46,629 bases of DNA from an uncultured Paracoccaceae bacterium (GCA_938092015.1 CALKOT010000050.1:1-46629); one strand, 5' to 3'; shown: positions 1 through 9,478, numbered from the stretch's first letter. Numbers and translations are program-made. Notes: generated from the sequence alone by a model not told the origin.

Positions 1-208
1 AAGGGAGAAAATCAAAAAACTGACAATCCGACAGCGACGCTTGCAACATCAAAAACAAGCAGCATAATCAAGCATACAAACGAGCCAGAGCCTCCAATGC
101 TCAAAACGCTCTGATGCCCCACTTTATACGACGACGGACAATGATGTGGAGGATTGAGAGTTTCTATGAGTGGTCTCAGGCAAACTCGCTCAGAATGCCG
201 GCCCATAT
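1..208. other. no recognisable gene
   Basis: This stretch downstream of the idi remnant is richer in A and T than the cluster. A 64-codon frame runs through it on the minus strand (12-206), but it resembles nothing I know and has no convincing ribosome binding site. I see no terminator hairpin followed by a T run, no tRNA and no repeat. It is best treated as non-coding or degraded flanking sequence. Confidence 0.5.
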
Positions 209-694
209 CTATATGCGCAACCAGAGCGAATAGCTTGAAGACATCGGTGCAATGACCGCAGCCAGATTAGCAAAGCTGATCCAGCGCGTGTCCACTACCT
301 CATCGAGATGAGGCAACATCGAAACGGTCGTGTCCGCTGTCGCGCGGTAAATATCGACCATTCAATTCATGATCTATCAACTCGCTGCAGACATCTGCGC
401 GGTACTCGACCTGATCGGTAAAAGACAGATGCGCGCCTTCGATCCCCAATTCTTCCTTCAGGCGCCTTGTTGCGCAGTCTGCTGGGGGTTCCTCCCAATT
501 GGGATGTGTGCAGCAGGTATTCGCCCACAAGCCGGTGTGTGGTATTTCTTCAAAGCGCGGCGCTGGATCAGGGTGCGGTGGCCGTCGATCAGAAAAACGC
601 TGATCGCCTTGTAGCGCAGGCCCCTCTGATGCGCCTCCAGTTTTTCAATTGGTGTCAAAACGCCATCAACCCAGACGGGGATCATGGTTGTCAT
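209..694 (-). pseudogene. idi: isopentenyl-diphosphate delta-isomerase, frameshifted
   Basis: This is a remnant of the IPP/DMAPP isomerase usually found after bchP. The ATG at 694 overlaps the bchP stop (ATGA). The first frame reads the family N-terminus (PVWVDGVLTP, KLEAHQRGLRYKAISVFL, LIQRRALKKYHTP). The expected GLWANTCCTHP continues only in another frame, because one G appears missing near 529 (CCGGC where CCGGGC is expected). That second frame keeps the catalytic-region WANTCCTHP and RRLKEELGI and ends its similarity at LIDHE near 370. A 1- or 4-base insertion there moves the C-terminus (MVDIYRATADT, DEVVDTRWISF, SLWLRI) into a third segment ending at the stop at 209-211. With two frameshifts no full protein can be made. 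All parts of the roughly 175-residue enzyme are still recognisable, so the decay is recent or is a sequencing artefact. Confidence 0.85.
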
Positions 695-1872
695 GTCCAC
701 CTCGCCGGGCCGACAAGACCGCTAAGGTGCGCCATATTTTTGAACATGATTTTCAAGTGGGCGAAGGGGCGGGATGAGACGAGTTTCTTGTTCATGTACG
801 CCTCAAACGTCAGGCGCTGCACATCGATGTCGTGGCAGAGCGAAACAAAACGTTCACGCCGGTCATCGGATTTGTAATAGGCGTCCTGCATTGCACCGAG
901 CACTTTGAAGACGGTTTTGTGTTCTTTCATGAAGGCTTTTCGGGCGAGCATCAGATCGGATGCCTGGCTGGACACAAGGCAGGATTCCACCGCTTTCGCC
1001 GCGACCTCTCCTCCGACCATGGCGTAATAGATCCCTTCGCCCGATGATGGCGCAACCACGCCCGCCGCATCACCGGCAAGCACGACATCCCTGCCATTGT
1101 CCCAGCGATCGAGCGGTTTCAGAGGAATTGGCGCGCCTTCCTTCCGGATGGTCTTGCAGTTTTCCAACCCGGCGTTGATCCTAAGTTGGGTGGTCGCCGA
1201 TTTCAGGTCAGTGCCGTCAATCCCCGTGCCCATGCCAACGCTGGCATGTGCGCCATGAGGGAAGACCCAACCATAGAAATCAGGTGAGATTTTACCGTCA
1301 TAGATGACGTCGCAGCGTAACGGATCATATTTGTTGCTGGCGGCAGGCGCTTCGATGATCTCATGATAGGCTATGACATAAGGTATCGTGCTGCCACCGG
1401 GCACTTCGCCTCGCGCAACATTTGACCTTGCGCCATCAGCGCCGATGATCAGTTTGGTGGTCAGTCTGCGCTCTTCACCACCTTTTTCCTTGAAGATGAC
1501 ATGCACACCCTCGGCGTCACGTTCGACCCGCTTGTACGTGCCTGTGAATCTGGTCGCCCCGGCTTTAGTTGCGCGTTCACGCAGGAAGTCGTCGAAATAC
1601 TCACGGTCAACCATTCCAACATAACCATTCTCAATCGGAATATCGACACGGCGAGCCGTCGGTGAGATCATGCGCGCTGTTTGAATGCGGGCGACGATCT
1701 GACTGTCTGGAATTTCGAAATCGTTGATCAGTCGCGGCGGAACGGCGCCGCCACAGGGTTTGATCCTGCCGTCTCGGTCGATCATTGCGACATTGCGCCC
1801 GCCTTTGGCGAGATGTTCGGCGGCAGTGGCGCCCGATGGCCCACCGCCGACAACTACGACATCATATTCCAT
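691..1872 (-). CDS. bchP: geranylgeranyl diphosphate/bacteriochlorophyll reductase
   Basis: BchP reduces the geranylgeranyl tail of bacteriochlorophyll a to phytyl in three NADPH-dependent steps. The 393-residue product starts with an FAD-binding Rossmann motif (VVGGGPSG, residues 7-14), followed by KPCGGAVPP, typical of this reductase family. It also has the second flavin motif GDAAGVVAPSSGEG near residue 270. It lies 3 bases behind the PucC-like gene and overlaps idi by ATGA, which fits the bchG-bch2-bchP-idi order of Rhodobacter clusters. It is probably transcribed from the PpsR-controlled promoter ahead of bchG. Length and motifs are complete. Confidence 0.96.
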   Translation of the reverse strand: MEYDVVVVGGGPSGATAAEHLAKGGRNVAMIDRDGRIKPCGGAVPPRLINDFEIPDSQIVARIQTARMISPTARRVDIPIENGYVGMVDREYFDDFLRERATKAGATRFTGTYKRVERDAEGVHVIFKEKGGEERRLTTKLIIGADGARSNVARGEVPGGSTIPYVIAYHEIIEAPAASNKYDPLRCDVIYDGKISPDFYGWVFPHGAHASVGMGTGIDGTDLKSATTQLRINAGLENCKTIRKEGAPIPLKPLDRWDNGRDVVLAGDAAGVVAPSSGEGIYYAMVGGEVAAKAVESCLVSSQASDLMLARKAFMKEHKTVFKVLGAMQDAYYKSDDRRERFVSLCHDIDVQRLTFEAYMNKKLVSSRPFAHLKIMFKNMAHLSGLVGPARWT

Positions 1873-1875
1873 GGT

Positions 1876-3171
1876 CTATTCCCCCGGAATAGCGGCGGCT
1901 GAGACGCCGGTTGCTTGACTGTTTTCAATGACGCGCATCGCCATTAGCGCCGCCGCCAGAAAGATTGCTGCCTCAAACAGGAAAACCACGCCAAAGGCCG
2001 GTGCATCAGAACCCAGCGAAACGCGAAGAATATCGACCGAAGCAGCGCCGAGCAAACCACCAGCGCCAGCTGCGATGGCCTGAGCAGCGCCCCACAAGCC
2101 CATCCGCGTGCCCTCACGCCGCTCGCGCCCCTGACCTGCCAGCGCCATCATCGAACCGATCGCGGCAACCGCAAACATGCCATTGAAAAAGCCCAGAGCG
2201 ACAACAGCTGGAACCAGCGGCGCGCCCGTCCCAAGCGGACCCAACGCTGCAATCGCGCCAAGCGCCGCGGCGGAGCCTATGCATCCGGCCACCACCCAAC
2301 CGCGAAGCGAGCCAAGTTTCAGCCCTGTCGCGGCGATCCCTACCAACGCCATACCGACAAAGACGCCCCCGTTCTGCGCGCCCGATAGCGATGTGCTCTC
2401 CCCGGGCGTGAATGCAAAGACGAGGCCTGCATACGGCTCAAGGATCAACTCCTGCATGAAGTAGGCGGTCATGGAGAGGAAAACGAAAACGGTGAAACGG
2501 CGGGCGCGGGCGTCTGACCAAACCTCCACCAGTCCTTCCCAGAAACCGGGCGCATCAGGTTCAGGCTCTGTCGGCGCCAAACCGTGTTCTATTCGCCAAA
2601 CGGCTGCCGTTGAGATTATCCATGTCGCCAGCACGACAGCCGCAACGACCATCATAAGGCGTTGAGGCGAATAGGGATCAAGCGCCGCACCCGCGATCAC
2701 GGCGGTCATTGCGATGCCAAAGATCATCATCAACCAGGTTATCGTCGCTGCGGCAGCCCTGCGGCGTGGCGCGGTCGCTGTCGCCAGCAGCGCTAGCATC
2801 GACGTCCCACCAGCGCCGACGCCAATGCCAATCAGCGTGTACGCGACCAGACTGACAAACAGCCCGATCCAGAAAGAGGTCACGAACAACAGAACACCAC
2901 CAGCCGCCATCAGCGCGCCTATGCCAAGAACGCCAACGCCCCGCAGGATCCATTTGGTTCGCTGCCCCTCCAGATCCGAAATGAATCCCCACCGCGGGCG
3001 ACTTAGCTGTACGCCATAGTGGAGGCCGACCAAGATGCCGGGCAATGTTGCCGGCAGGGAGAATTCCACCACCATCAGTCGGTTCAGCGTCGATGTTGTA
3101 AGCACCACGATGGCGCCAAGCGACGCCTGCACCAGGCCGAGGCGGATGATGGAAATCCAGCTAAGGTGCAT
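1876..3171 (-). CDS. PucC/Bch2 family membrane protein
   Basis: This is a hydrophobic protein of about 431 residues with roughly twelve membrane segments, belonging to the BCD/PucC branch of the major facilitator family. Position between bchG and bchP matches the gene called orf428 or bch2 in Rhodobacter capsulatus. Relatives are thought to help deliver bacteriochlorophyll to light-harvesting or reaction-centre proteins; the exact role is inferred. The open frame extends 28 codons further upstream, but the start chosen is the ATG at 3171. It overlaps the bchG stop by one base (TGATG) and begins MHLSWISIIRLGLVQ, as expected for the family. It is a paralogue of LhaA at 32273-33712. Confidence 0.9.
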   Translation of the reverse strand: MHLSWISIIRLGLVQASLGAIVVLTTSTLNRLMVVEFSLPATLPGILVGLHYGVQLSRPRWGFISDLEGQRTKWILRGVGVLGIGALMAAGGVLLFVTSFWIGLFVSLVAYTLIGIGVGAGGTSMLALLATATAPRRRAAAATITWLMMIFGIAMTAVIAGAALDPYSPQRLMMVVAAVVLATWIISTAAVWRIEHGLAPTEPEPDAPGFWEGLVEVWSDARARRFTVFVFLSMTAYFMQELILEPYAGLVFAFTPGESTSLSGAQNGGVFVGMALVGIAATGLKLGSLRGWVVAGCIGSAAALGAIAALGPLGTGAPLVPAVVALGFFNGMFAVAAIGSMMALAGQGRERREGTRMGLWGAAQAIAAGAGGLLGAASVDILRVSLGSDAPAFGVVFLFEAAIFLAAALMAMRVIENSQATGVSAAAIPGE

Positions 3172-4076
3172 CACGCAATCCCATAAAGACGAAGACCAAT
3201 GGCCGCAACCATCATGCCGCTCACAAAAAGCACAACCCCAACGCGGTTGTACCACTCGGACCGGCCAATCGGGTCCCTCAGAAAGTGGCGCATCGCGAAG
3301 ATCTGCCCGACGACAAACGCTGCGATGATCAGTGCAGGAACCGTCGCATCATATATCCACAGCATCGAAACAACGATGATCTGTGGCGCCAGCATGATAA
3401 GGCAGGCGAACCGCGCTGCGCCGTCAACACCCATTCGAACGGGCAATGAGGCGACACCGGTTTCTTTGTCCCCGGCAATCGCCTTAAAGTCGTTCAACGT
3501 CATGATCCCATGCGCGCCAATTGCATAGAGCGCAGCCAGCGCAAGAACCGTCGGTGTCGGCAATCCACCCGATAGCGCAGCCGCGCCTGTAAACCATGGC
3601 AGGCCCTCGTAGCACAACGCGACCAGGCCCGGACCCCACCAGCCGGAACGTTTCAGCCGGATAGGCTCAGCCGAGTAGGCCCAGGCGGCGGCGACGGCGA
3701 AAATGGTTGCGATGAAGCACCAGGGCCCAAGGGGCCAGGCGACGATGGGCGCAGCGATTGACATGATCAGCGCAACCCAAAGACCTGACCTTCCCGGCAT
3801 GCGGCCTGACGGAATGGGCCGGTGCGGCTCGTTGATTGCGTCTACATGGCGATCGCACCAGTCGTTGGCGGCCTGGCTCATCCCGCAGACCAGAGGGCCC
3901 GCCAGAACGATTCCGACCAAAAGAAACGTCAAGTTGCCCAGAAGCAGCGCACCCGAAGAAACCGCGCCACACAGGAAAGCCCACATTGGCGGAAACCAAG
4001 TGTGCGGCTTCAGCAGCTCAAGGATTATCAGAGGGCTCGGGGCCCGGGGCGAGTCAGCAACCTTACTTGTCAACAT
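3171..4076 (-). CDS. bchG: bacteriochlorophyll synthase
   Basis: BchG is a UbiA-family prenyltransferase that esterifies bacteriochlorophyllide a with geranylgeranyl diphosphate in the membrane. The 301 residues show the two Asp-rich motifs of the family: NDWCDRHVDAINEP (71-84) and NDFKAIAGDKETG near residue 200, between hydrophobic helices. The N-terminal LELLKPHTWFPPMWAFLCG is diagnostic of the chlorophyll synthase branch. The ATG at 4076 lies inside a PpsR-type operator (4068-4085) and has no clear Shine-Dalgarno sequence. Initiation may be leaderless or at a nearby non-ATG codon. It is the first gene of bchG-bch2-bchP-(idi). Confidence 0.95.
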   Translation of the reverse strand: MLTSKVADSPRAPSPLIILELLKPHTWFPPMWAFLCGAVSSGALLLGNLTFLLVGIVLAGPLVCGMSQAANDWCDRHVDAINEPHRPIPSGRMPGRSGLWVALIMSIAAPIVAWPLGPWCFIATIFAVAAAWAYSAEPIRLKRSGWWGPGLVALCYEGLPWFTGAAALSGGLPTPTVLALAALYAIGAHGIMTLNDFKAIAGDKETGVASLPVRMGVDGAARFACLIMLAPQIIVVSMLWIYDATVPALIIAAFVVGQIFAMRHFLRDPIGRSEWYNRVGVVLFVSGMMVAAIGLRLYGIA

Positions 4077-4085
4077 AACTTGACA
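4068..4085 (-). promoter_or_regulatory. PpsR/CrtJ operator, bchG proximal
   Basis: The sequence TGTCAACATAACTTGACA is a perfect TGT-N12-ACA palindrome, the known recognition pattern of PpsR/CrtJ. It overlaps the presumed bchG start codon. It is paired with a second perfect site 24 bp upstream. Confidence 0.85.
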
Positions 4086-4091
4086 CTACAC

Positions 4092-4109
4092 TGTCTGAAT
4101 AATCTGACA
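4092..4109 (-). promoter_or_regulatory. PpsR/CrtJ operator, bchG distal
   Basis: The sequence TGTCTGAATAATCTGACA is a second perfect TGT-N12-ACA site, 6 bp from its neighbour. Tandem sites at this spacing are the usual arrangement for cooperative binding of PpsR/CrtJ. Confidence 0.85.
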
Positions 4110-4192
4110 CAACAAAAAGTTGTAGCCTGAGACGGAAATTTGATAGCCTCACAGCACCAGCACTTTGGTCAGCGGGAAAGGGTGACAGCGCG

Positions 4193-6094
4193 TTACGCGC
4201 GTCGGGATTTCAATTCCGAAACACCTAGCATTTGCAGGATCGCAGTCTCGATGTGTGAAGGTGACAGGCCTGCATCTTCATACATCGCGACGGGTGTATC
4301 CTGATGAATGAACCTATCCGGCAATGTCATCAGCCGTACTTTCAGGCCGTTCCGCATTGCGTCTGCTTCGGCAAGATGACGTAAGACGCGGGCGCCAAAG
4401 CCACCCTCTGCGCCATGTTCTACTATCAGCAGCGCCTCGTGGTTCGCCGCCAGCAACTCCACAAGTTCAACATCGATGGGTTTCGCGAAACGCGCATCGG
4501 CCAGAGTGGCGCCGATGCCGCCTGTCTTGAGTGCGGAGGCGGCGATGCGGCAATCTTCCAGGGCGGAGCCTAGCGACAGGATCGCGACGGGTCCTCCTTC
4601 CTGTAGCAACCGGCCCTTGCCGATTTCCAGCAGTTCAGGCGCTTCGGGAATATCGACCCCGATACCGGTCCCTCTGGGATATCGAAACGCAATCGGGCCG
4701 TCATCATATGCGGCGGCGGTCGCCGTCATCGCAGCAAGTTCAGCTTCATCGGATGCGGCCATCACGACCATCCCGGGAAGGTTGCCAAGGTAGCTGATGT
4801 CGTATGCGCCTGCGTGCGTTGCACCGTCAGCCCCAACCAACCCGGCGCGGTCCAGCGCAAAGCGCACGGGAAGACCCTGAAGCGCAACGTCGTGAACGAT
4901 CTGGTCGTAGGCGCGTTGCAGGAATGTTGAGTAAATTGCGCAGAATGGCTTCAGACCACTCGCGGCCATCCCGGCGGCGAGAGTGACGGCATGCTGTTCC
5001 GCAAGCCCGACATCAAACACCCGATTGGCAAAGCGCCTTTCCATAATGTCCACGCCAGTGCCTGATGGCATGGCTGCGGTAACCGCGACGATGTCCGGGT
5101 CGAACGCAGCCAGCTTGGTCAGGGTTTCCCCAAATACCGACGTATACGAAGGCGCATTGGCCTTGGCCTTTTTCTGCGCACCTGAGGCAACGTCAAATTT
5201 TGAAACGCCATGATATTTGTCGGCGGAATTCTCGGCCGGCGTGTATCCCTTGCCTTTTACGGTTGAGGCATGGATCAAGACCGGCCCATCAGACCGGAAT
5301 TTAGCTGCGTTCAGGGCGGCTGTCAGCTGATCCATATCGTGGCCGTCGATGGGCCCGATGTAGCTGAACCCAAGCTCCTCAAACAGTGTGCCCCCAAAGG
5401 TGAGGCCAGTGACCAGACGGCGCGCACGTTCTGCGCCTTTGCGGACCGTGTCGGGCAGGGCCTTGGTAATGCTGCGCGCCAGCTGGTCCATCTCATAGAG
5501 CGGCGATTGAGCGGACAGACGGCTCAGATAATTGGACATCGCGCCAACCGGCGGGGCGATGGACATCTCATTGTCATTCAGAACGACCACAAGGCGACGG
5601 TTTTCCTGGCCGGCGTGGTTCATCGCTTCGAACGCCATGCCGCCTGTCATGGCGCCATCGCCGATTACAGCGACCACATCACCAGTTGGCTTGCCAAAAT
5701 CTCGGCCCACTGCAAAACCGAGCGCAGCAGAGATTGACGTCGAAGCGTGCGCCGCTCCGAACGGATCGTATTCGCTTTCATCCCGTTTGGTGAACCCGGA
5801 CAGCCCCCTGCCCTGACGAAGGGTCCGCATCCGGCCGCGTCGCCCAGTCAGCATCTTGTGCGGATAACACTGATGCCCGACATCCCAGATGATCTTGTCG
5901 CGCGGCGCAAGGAATACCGCGTGCAGCGCAACGGTCAGTTCAACGACGCCCAGCGAAGACCCAAGATGCCCGCCAGTTTCGGACACGACGTCGATCAGTT
6001 CTTCACGAACTTCATCTGCCAGATCGCGCAGTTCTGAGACTGAGAATGATTTCAGGTCGGCGGGCGTATCCACCCGGTCGAGCAGCTTGGGCAT
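4193..6094 (-). CDS. dxs: 1-deoxy-D-xylulose-5-phosphate synthase
   Basis: Dxs condenses pyruvate and glyceraldehyde 3-phosphate to DXP, the first step of the non-mevalonate isoprenoid pathway, feeding both the carotenoids and the bacteriochlorophyll tail. The 633-residue enzyme is of normal length. It has the thiamine diphosphate motif starting GDGAMTGG (145-152) and ending LNDNEMSI, and the transketolase-domain [10 protein letters not shown]. The open frame extends 52 codons further upstream. The ATG at 6094 was chosen because GAGGAGG sits 6 bases ahead of it and the product then begins [15 protein letters not shown], typical of Dxs. It lies between the puf terminator and the bchG operators, so it may have its own promoter in 6095-6147. 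Confidence 0.96.
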   Translation of the reverse strand: MPKLLDRVDTPADLKSFSVSELRDLADEVREELIDVVSETGGHLGSSLGVVELTVALHAVFLAPRDKIIWDVGHQCYPHKMLTGRRGRMRTLRQGRGLSGFTKRDESEYDPFGAAHASTSISAALGFAVGRDFGKPTGDVVAVIGDGAMTGGMAFEAMNHAGQENRRLVVVLNDNEMSIAPPVGAMSNYLSRLSAQSPLYEMDQLARSITKALPDTVRKGAERARRLVTGLTFGGTLFEELGFSYIGPIDGHDMDQLTAALNAAKFRSDGPVLIHASTVKGKGYTPAENSADKYHGVSKFDVASGAQKKAKANAPSYTSVFGETLTKLAAFDPDIVAVTAAMPSGTGVDIMERRFANRVFDVGLAEQHAVTLAAGMAASGLKPFCAIYSTFLQRAYDQIVHDVALQGLPVRFALDRAGLVGADGATHAGAYDISYLGNLPGMVVMAASDEAELAAMTATAAAYDDGPIAFRYPRGTGIGVDIPEAPELLEIGKGRLLQEGGPVAILSLGSALEDCRIAASALKTGGIGATLADARFAKPIDVELVELLAANHEALLIVEHGAEGGFGARVLRHLAEADAMRNGLKVRLMTLPDRFIHQDTPVAMYEDAGLSPSHIETAILQMLGVSELKSRRA

Positions 6095-6147
6095 GATCAT
6101 CCTCCTCGCTGCCGGGCGGGGGACATGGGTCTCAGCCCGGATTGAAA

Positions 6148-6176
6148 GGGGCGCGGCGACCGGGTCGCCGCGCCCC
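6148..6176 (-). terminator. intrinsic terminator after pufC
   Basis: A perfect 13-bp G+C-rich stem (6148-6160 pairs with 6164-6176) with a 3-base loop lies 10 bases beyond the pufC stop. On the minus strand it is followed by CTTTCAAT, a short T run. It should end most transcripts of the bchC-puf operon and protect their 3' end. Confidence 0.85.
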
Positions 6177-6185
6177 TGAATGTCG

Positions 6186-7211
6186 TTACTCGGCGCCGAT
6201 CTCTGACCAGCCGGACACCATGTCAACAGATTGCAAATCCTGATCCGCAATCGGTTTCTGATATCCCTTGTGGCAGGTCATGCAGGCTGCTTTTGGCGTA
6301 TCGCCAAGGATCGGACCAAGGCGTTCTTCGGGTAGAATGCCATCCAGCGCCGAAAGATAGTCTACATTCAGTTCGCGAACCATCTGAATGCCGATTGAGG
6401 CTGTCGCCCATTGTGGCGTCACTTCAGCGGTGTCATAGAATGCCCGGCTGTTGTGGCAGAACGTGCAGTTGGTGTTAAGCGAGTTTGAGAAGTAGTTCAT
6501 CAGAGAGAACGTCCTCTCGGTGTCCTGCCATGTCGGATCGCCGGGTTCGTTGGCGACACGAGGGTCAAGGTCATGAACGGTGATCCGCCCATCCTCCACC
6601 AGCAGTTTCGGCAGCGCATCTGACGGCAGCGACGTGAACTGGCTGACCGCCGTCACTCGGTTCTGCACGGCGCCCCAACCTTCCATCACCTCGACGGCGG
6701 GATGGACCTGAAACCAGATGCCGGATGGCACAGCTTCACCCCGATGGCAGGTGTAGCAGTTCACGCCGGTATCGCCGACATGACCGTCCCATTCGCTGTT
6801 GATGGCCTGCGTCATGCCGATCATCATGCTGGCGACCGTGTTCTGATAGCTGTCTTCCCGAGCGGAAAACAGCGTCGGAATGCCCGTCCATTCCCGCATC
6901 GCGCGGGTCAGTTCATCCGACACAGGGCTGTCGACCACCTCTGCCTCTGACGCCGCTGCAGCGGCTATGGTTTCGGCGTAGGACGCCACGGACGGATTGC
7001 CCGCTTCGATGTCGGATGTGAACTTGACCACACCCATCGCCGTGCCCCGAGGGCCGGTTTGCTGGGTTGTCGTCTCATAGGGCTGCCCCCAGGTGACGAT
7101 CATCGCGCCTACAAAGACCGCGCCGCCAATGGCGCCTATCAGGATGCCAGGCCCGTAGATGTTCTTCGGGTTTTCCTTGCTCCATTTCCAGAACCAGTCA
7201 CCGATCATCAC
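6186..7211 (-). CDS. pufC: reaction-centre cytochrome c subunit, three-haem form
   Basis: PufC sits on the periplasmic face of the reaction centre and re-reduces the special pair. The 341-residue protein has a short cytoplasmic start, one membrane anchor (about 21-41) and a periplasmic haem domain. The subunit normally carries four CXXCH motifs. Here only three exist: CYTCH (152-156), CTFCH (249-253) and CMTCH (310-314). The region that should hold the first motif reads [16 protein letters not shown] (about 106-121), with no cysteine at all, although the flanking sequence ([12 protein letters not shown]) is still the family's. A triheme version is known in Rhodovulum sulfidophilum. The start overlaps the pufM stop by ATGA, and it is the last gene before the puf terminator. 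Confidence 0.95.
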   Translation of the reverse strand: MMIGDWFWKWSKENPKNIYGPGILIGAIGGAVFVGAMIVTWGQPYETTTQQTGPRGTAMGVVKFTSDIEAGNPSVASYAETIAAAAASEAEVVDSPVSDELTRAMREWTGIPTLFSAREDSYQNTVASMMIGMTQAINSEWDGHVGDTGVNCYTCHRGEAVPSGIWFQVHPAVEVMEGWGAVQNRVTAVSQFTSLPSDALPKLLVEDGRITVHDLDPRVANEPGDPTWQDTERTFSLMNYFSNSLNTNCTFCHNSRAFYDTAEVTPQWATASIGIQMVRELNVDYLSALDGILPEERLGPILGDTPKAACMTCHKGYQKPIADQDLQSVDMVSGWSEIGAE

Positions 7212-8176
7212 TCACCTCCTACAGTAAAGGCTTCGTGGCCGTATTCACCGTCATATTGCGGGGCGAAATTGTGCTCAACCGCCCAGAGATACCAGTTGTC
7301 AACGACGGTGCCGGTCAGCAGAATGCCGATGCCGCCAGTGATCGGGCAAAGAACCGCGAACCACCAGGCCCAGCGGTGGATGCCTTCCATCGTCGCGTTG
7401 AAACCCATCGTCCAGCGCCAGAACAGGGCCGCGCGTTCGGACGCCGTGCCGCGGTCGACGATCTGTTCCAATTCGCGATCACCGCCAAAGCGGGTGACGG
7501 CAAGAATTGTCGCGCCGTGCATCGCAAAAAGCAGGACCGAGCCATAAAGGAACACGATCGAAAGTGCGTGGAACGGGTTGTAGTAGAGGTTGCCGTAGCG
7601 GATCGAAAACGCAGCGGTCCAGTCCAGATGCGGGAAGATGCCATAGGGCACCATTTCCGACCATGACCCCATGAGAAGCGGGCGGAAAAGACCCAGCACC
7701 AGGAAAAGCCACAGCGCCGCGCCAAAGGCCCAGGCGACGTGTTTGCCCATGCCGTGATGCATCGCAAGCAAATACGCCCGCAGCCACCAGCACATGACAG
7801 AAACGAGCAGGAACATTGAGGCGATCATGTACCAGCCGCCATCATGGAGGGGCGGCATCGACAGGCCGTATTCCGGGCTTGGCGGCTCAAGCGCCAGCCA
7901 GAACAATTGGCGGATAAATTCGGGGATCGACCAGCCGACCTGCGCCAGCATGTTCAGGCCAATTATGTTCAGCGCGAGACAGCCGGTGGCGATAGCCACC
8001 ATCCCGGTCCAGCCGATGAAGGCGGGGCCAAGCTGCGCGTTGCCAAGAAAGCCGACGATGGTTGAGAACCCGGCCTTGTCGCCGCGATCACGCGCCAGTT
8101 CGCCGCTGTCGTCCAGGCCCCATTCAGGCGGGCCCTGAACCTGGGTTTGCGTAAAAATGTTCTGATATTCGATCAT
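7208..8176 (-). CDS. pufM: photosynthetic reaction centre M subunit
   Basis: PufM is one of the two pigment-binding core subunits of the type II reaction centre, with five transmembrane helices binding bacteriochlorophyll, bacteriopheophytin, quinone A and the non-haem iron. The 322 residues start [20 protein letters not shown] and contain the helix sequences expected of M (for example [14 protein letters not shown] and [13 protein letters not shown]). Length is normal for species that also have PufC. It lies 3 bases after pufL and overlaps pufC by ATGA. Confidence 0.97.
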   Translation of the reverse strand: MIEYQNIFTQTQVQGPPEWGLDDSGELARDRGDKAGFSTIVGFLGNAQLGPAFIGWTGMVAIATGCLALNIIGLNMLAQVGWSIPEFIRQLFWLALEPPSPEYGLSMPPLHDGGWYMIASMFLLVSVMCWWLRAYLLAMHHGMGKHVAWAFGAALWLFLVLGLFRPLLMGSWSEMVPYGIFPHLDWTAAFSIRYGNLYYNPFHALSIVFLYGSVLLFAMHGATILAVTRFGGDRELEQIVDRGTASERAALFWRWTMGFNATMEGIHRWAWWFAVLCPITGGIGILLTGTVVDNWYLWAVEHNFAPQYDGEYGHEAFTVGGE

Positions 8177-8179
8177 TGA

Positions 8180-9019
8180 TCAATTCCCCCCCTGGCTAGG
8201 CCAGATTGGCAGTTCAAGCCACCAGTTCCACCATTCGGGCCAGCCTTCAGTCCATACGGGGCCAGAGATGATGATGCAGACGGCTGAGAAGAAGACAGCG
8301 CTGATCGCCAGCAGGAACCCGACCCGGTGGATGCCCAGCGGGCCGACCGAGTAGCCGATGAAGTCGCGGAAGAAGGTATCTTCATGCTCTGGCGTCTTCA
8401 TCTCATGACCCTTTTCAGGGTTGGCGGCGGACAGGATAAGTGATCCGTGCAGCGCCAGCGCGAAGGTGGTGGTGAAGAACAGCGTCACCGCCAGCATGTG
8501 CGCCGGATTGTAGTGGAAGTGCAGGTAGGCGTAGCCAGTGTTCGACACCCAGTCGAGATGGCTGAAGATGCCATAGGGAAAGCCGTGCCCCCAGGCGCCC
8601 ATCAGCAACGGGCGAAAGATCACCAGCGTGACATAGGCCAGGATCGCGAAGCTGAAGGCGAAAGGCACATGATAGCCCATGCCCAGCTTGCGGCAGATCT
8701 CAACCTCTCGCAGTGCCCAGCTGACAAAGGCGCCGGTCGCGCAGATCGTGATGATCTGCCAAAGTCCGCCTTCCATCAGCGGCGCCAGTCCCAGACCGTA
8801 GGAAATGTCCGGCGGCGCGATATTGATCAGCCATGGATTGAAGGTGCCCTGTTGCGAGGCCCCCCAGAAAATTAAGAGAGTCCCGAGCAGCGCAAAGAAC
8901 GCCGTCGTTACGCCAAAGAAGCCGACGTAGAAGGGTCCGATCCAGAAATCGAACAGATCGCCGCCAATCAATGTACCGCCGCGTACGCGGTACTTTCTTT
9001 CAAAACTCAGAAGCGCCAT
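8180..9019 (-). CDS. pufL: photosynthetic reaction centre L subunit
   Basis: PufL is the second core subunit, carrying the active electron-transfer branch and the quinone B site. The 279-residue product begins [20 protein letters not shown], as L subunits do. It shows five membrane helices with pigment-ligand histidines in [13 protein letters not shown] and in [12 protein letters not shown]. Between pufA and this gene lies a hairpin at 9081-9105. The gene is intact and of normal length. Confidence 0.97.
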   Translation of the reverse strand: MALLSFERKYRVRGGTLIGGDLFDFWIGPFYVGFFGVTTAFFALLGTLLIFWGASQQGTFNPWLINIAPPDISYGLGLAPLMEGGLWQIITICATGAFVSWALREVEICRKLGMGYHVPFAFSFAILAYVTLVIFRPLLMGAWGHGFPYGIFSHLDWVSNTGYAYLHFHYNPAHMLAVTLFFTTTFALALHGSLILSAANPEKGHEMKTPEHEDTFFRDFIGYSVGPLGIHRVGFLLAISAVFFSAVCIIISGPVWTEGWPEWWNWWLELPIWPSQGGN

Positions 9020-9080
9020 CTTGCTAGCTCCCCCGCCGCGCTGCGATGATACGGGCGGCCACTGTTGTTATGTAATTGTC

Positions 9081-9105
9081 GTGGGCGGACGGATGGTCCG
9101 CCCAC
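9081..9105 (-). terminator. intercistronic stem-loop between pufA and pufL
   Basis: A perfect 10-bp stem (GTGGGCGGAC, 9081-9090, with 9096-9105) closes a 5-base loop 49 bases beyond the pufA stop. No T run follows on the minus strand, so it is unlikely to be an efficient terminator. In Rhodobacter a hairpin at this place stabilises the upstream pufBA message against 3' decay and produces the excess of LH1 over reaction-centre mRNA. The same role is inferred here. Confidence 0.8.
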
Positions 9106-9153
9106 AACTTTCGTCGGGAATCGGTTCAAACCCGACCCAAAAGGCAGGCGGCG

Positions 9154-9315
9154 TCAGCCACCAGCCTTCTGAGCGGCAATCTCGAACCAGTTGAAGTGGT
9201 CCGTGCTGAGCAGGACGAGGTGAATCATCGCCGCCAGCAAGAAAAGGAACACACCCTGCGCCACGAAAACGCGACGCGGATCAAAGATCAGCCAGATCTT
9301 GTAGAACTTGCTCAT
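9154..9315 (-). CDS. pufA: light-harvesting 1 alpha polypeptide
   Basis: This 53-residue protein forms the inner LH1 ring with PufB. It starts [20 protein letters not shown], the standard alpha N-terminus. A single membrane helix follows, with the bacteriochlorophyll-ligand histidine in [11 protein letters not shown] (His32) and the membrane-exit segment FNWFE. The ATG at 9315 lies 13 bases behind the pufB stop. The gene is too short for routine gene finding but is unambiguous. Confidence 0.96.
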   Translation of the reverse strand: MSKFYKIWLIFDPRRVFVAQGVFLFLLAAMIHLVLLSTDHFNWFEIAAQKAGG

Positions 9316-9328
9316 TCTCTGTTCCCCC

Positions 9329-9478
9329 TCAGAACCAGGGACGCCAGATGAACACCGCTACATGAGCAAGAATCGCCATGGCTACGAATAGCCACAGACC
9401 GCCCATGTAGACCGAATGCACTTCTTGCGCCTGGTCGTCTGTAAGACCTGTGAAAGAAAGGCCAGAATTATCAGCCAT
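9329..9478 (-). CDS. pufB: light-harvesting 1 beta polypeptide
   Basis: This 49-residue LH1 beta chain has a polar N-terminus ([20 protein letters not shown]), a conserved His in QEVHSVY, a single membrane helix with the pigment-binding His in [13 protein letters not shown], and the terminal RPW motif. The ATG at 9478 is chosen because GGAGG lies 8 bases upstream and homologues start here. The open frame runs 22 codons further but without similarity. About 130 bases without a gene separate it from pufQ. Confidence 0.96.
   Translation of the reverse strand: MADNSGLSFTGLTDDQAQEVHSVYMGGLWLFVAMAILAHVAVFIWRPWF

Noticed and set aside
12-206. 64-codon frame beyond idi
   Set aside because: No similarity, no ribosome binding site and base composition unlike the genes; kept only as non-coding flank.
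4110-4122. Short hairpin CAAC-AAAAA-GTTG between dxs and bchG
   Set aside because: A 4-bp A/T-poor stem is too weak to call a terminator or regulatory structure.
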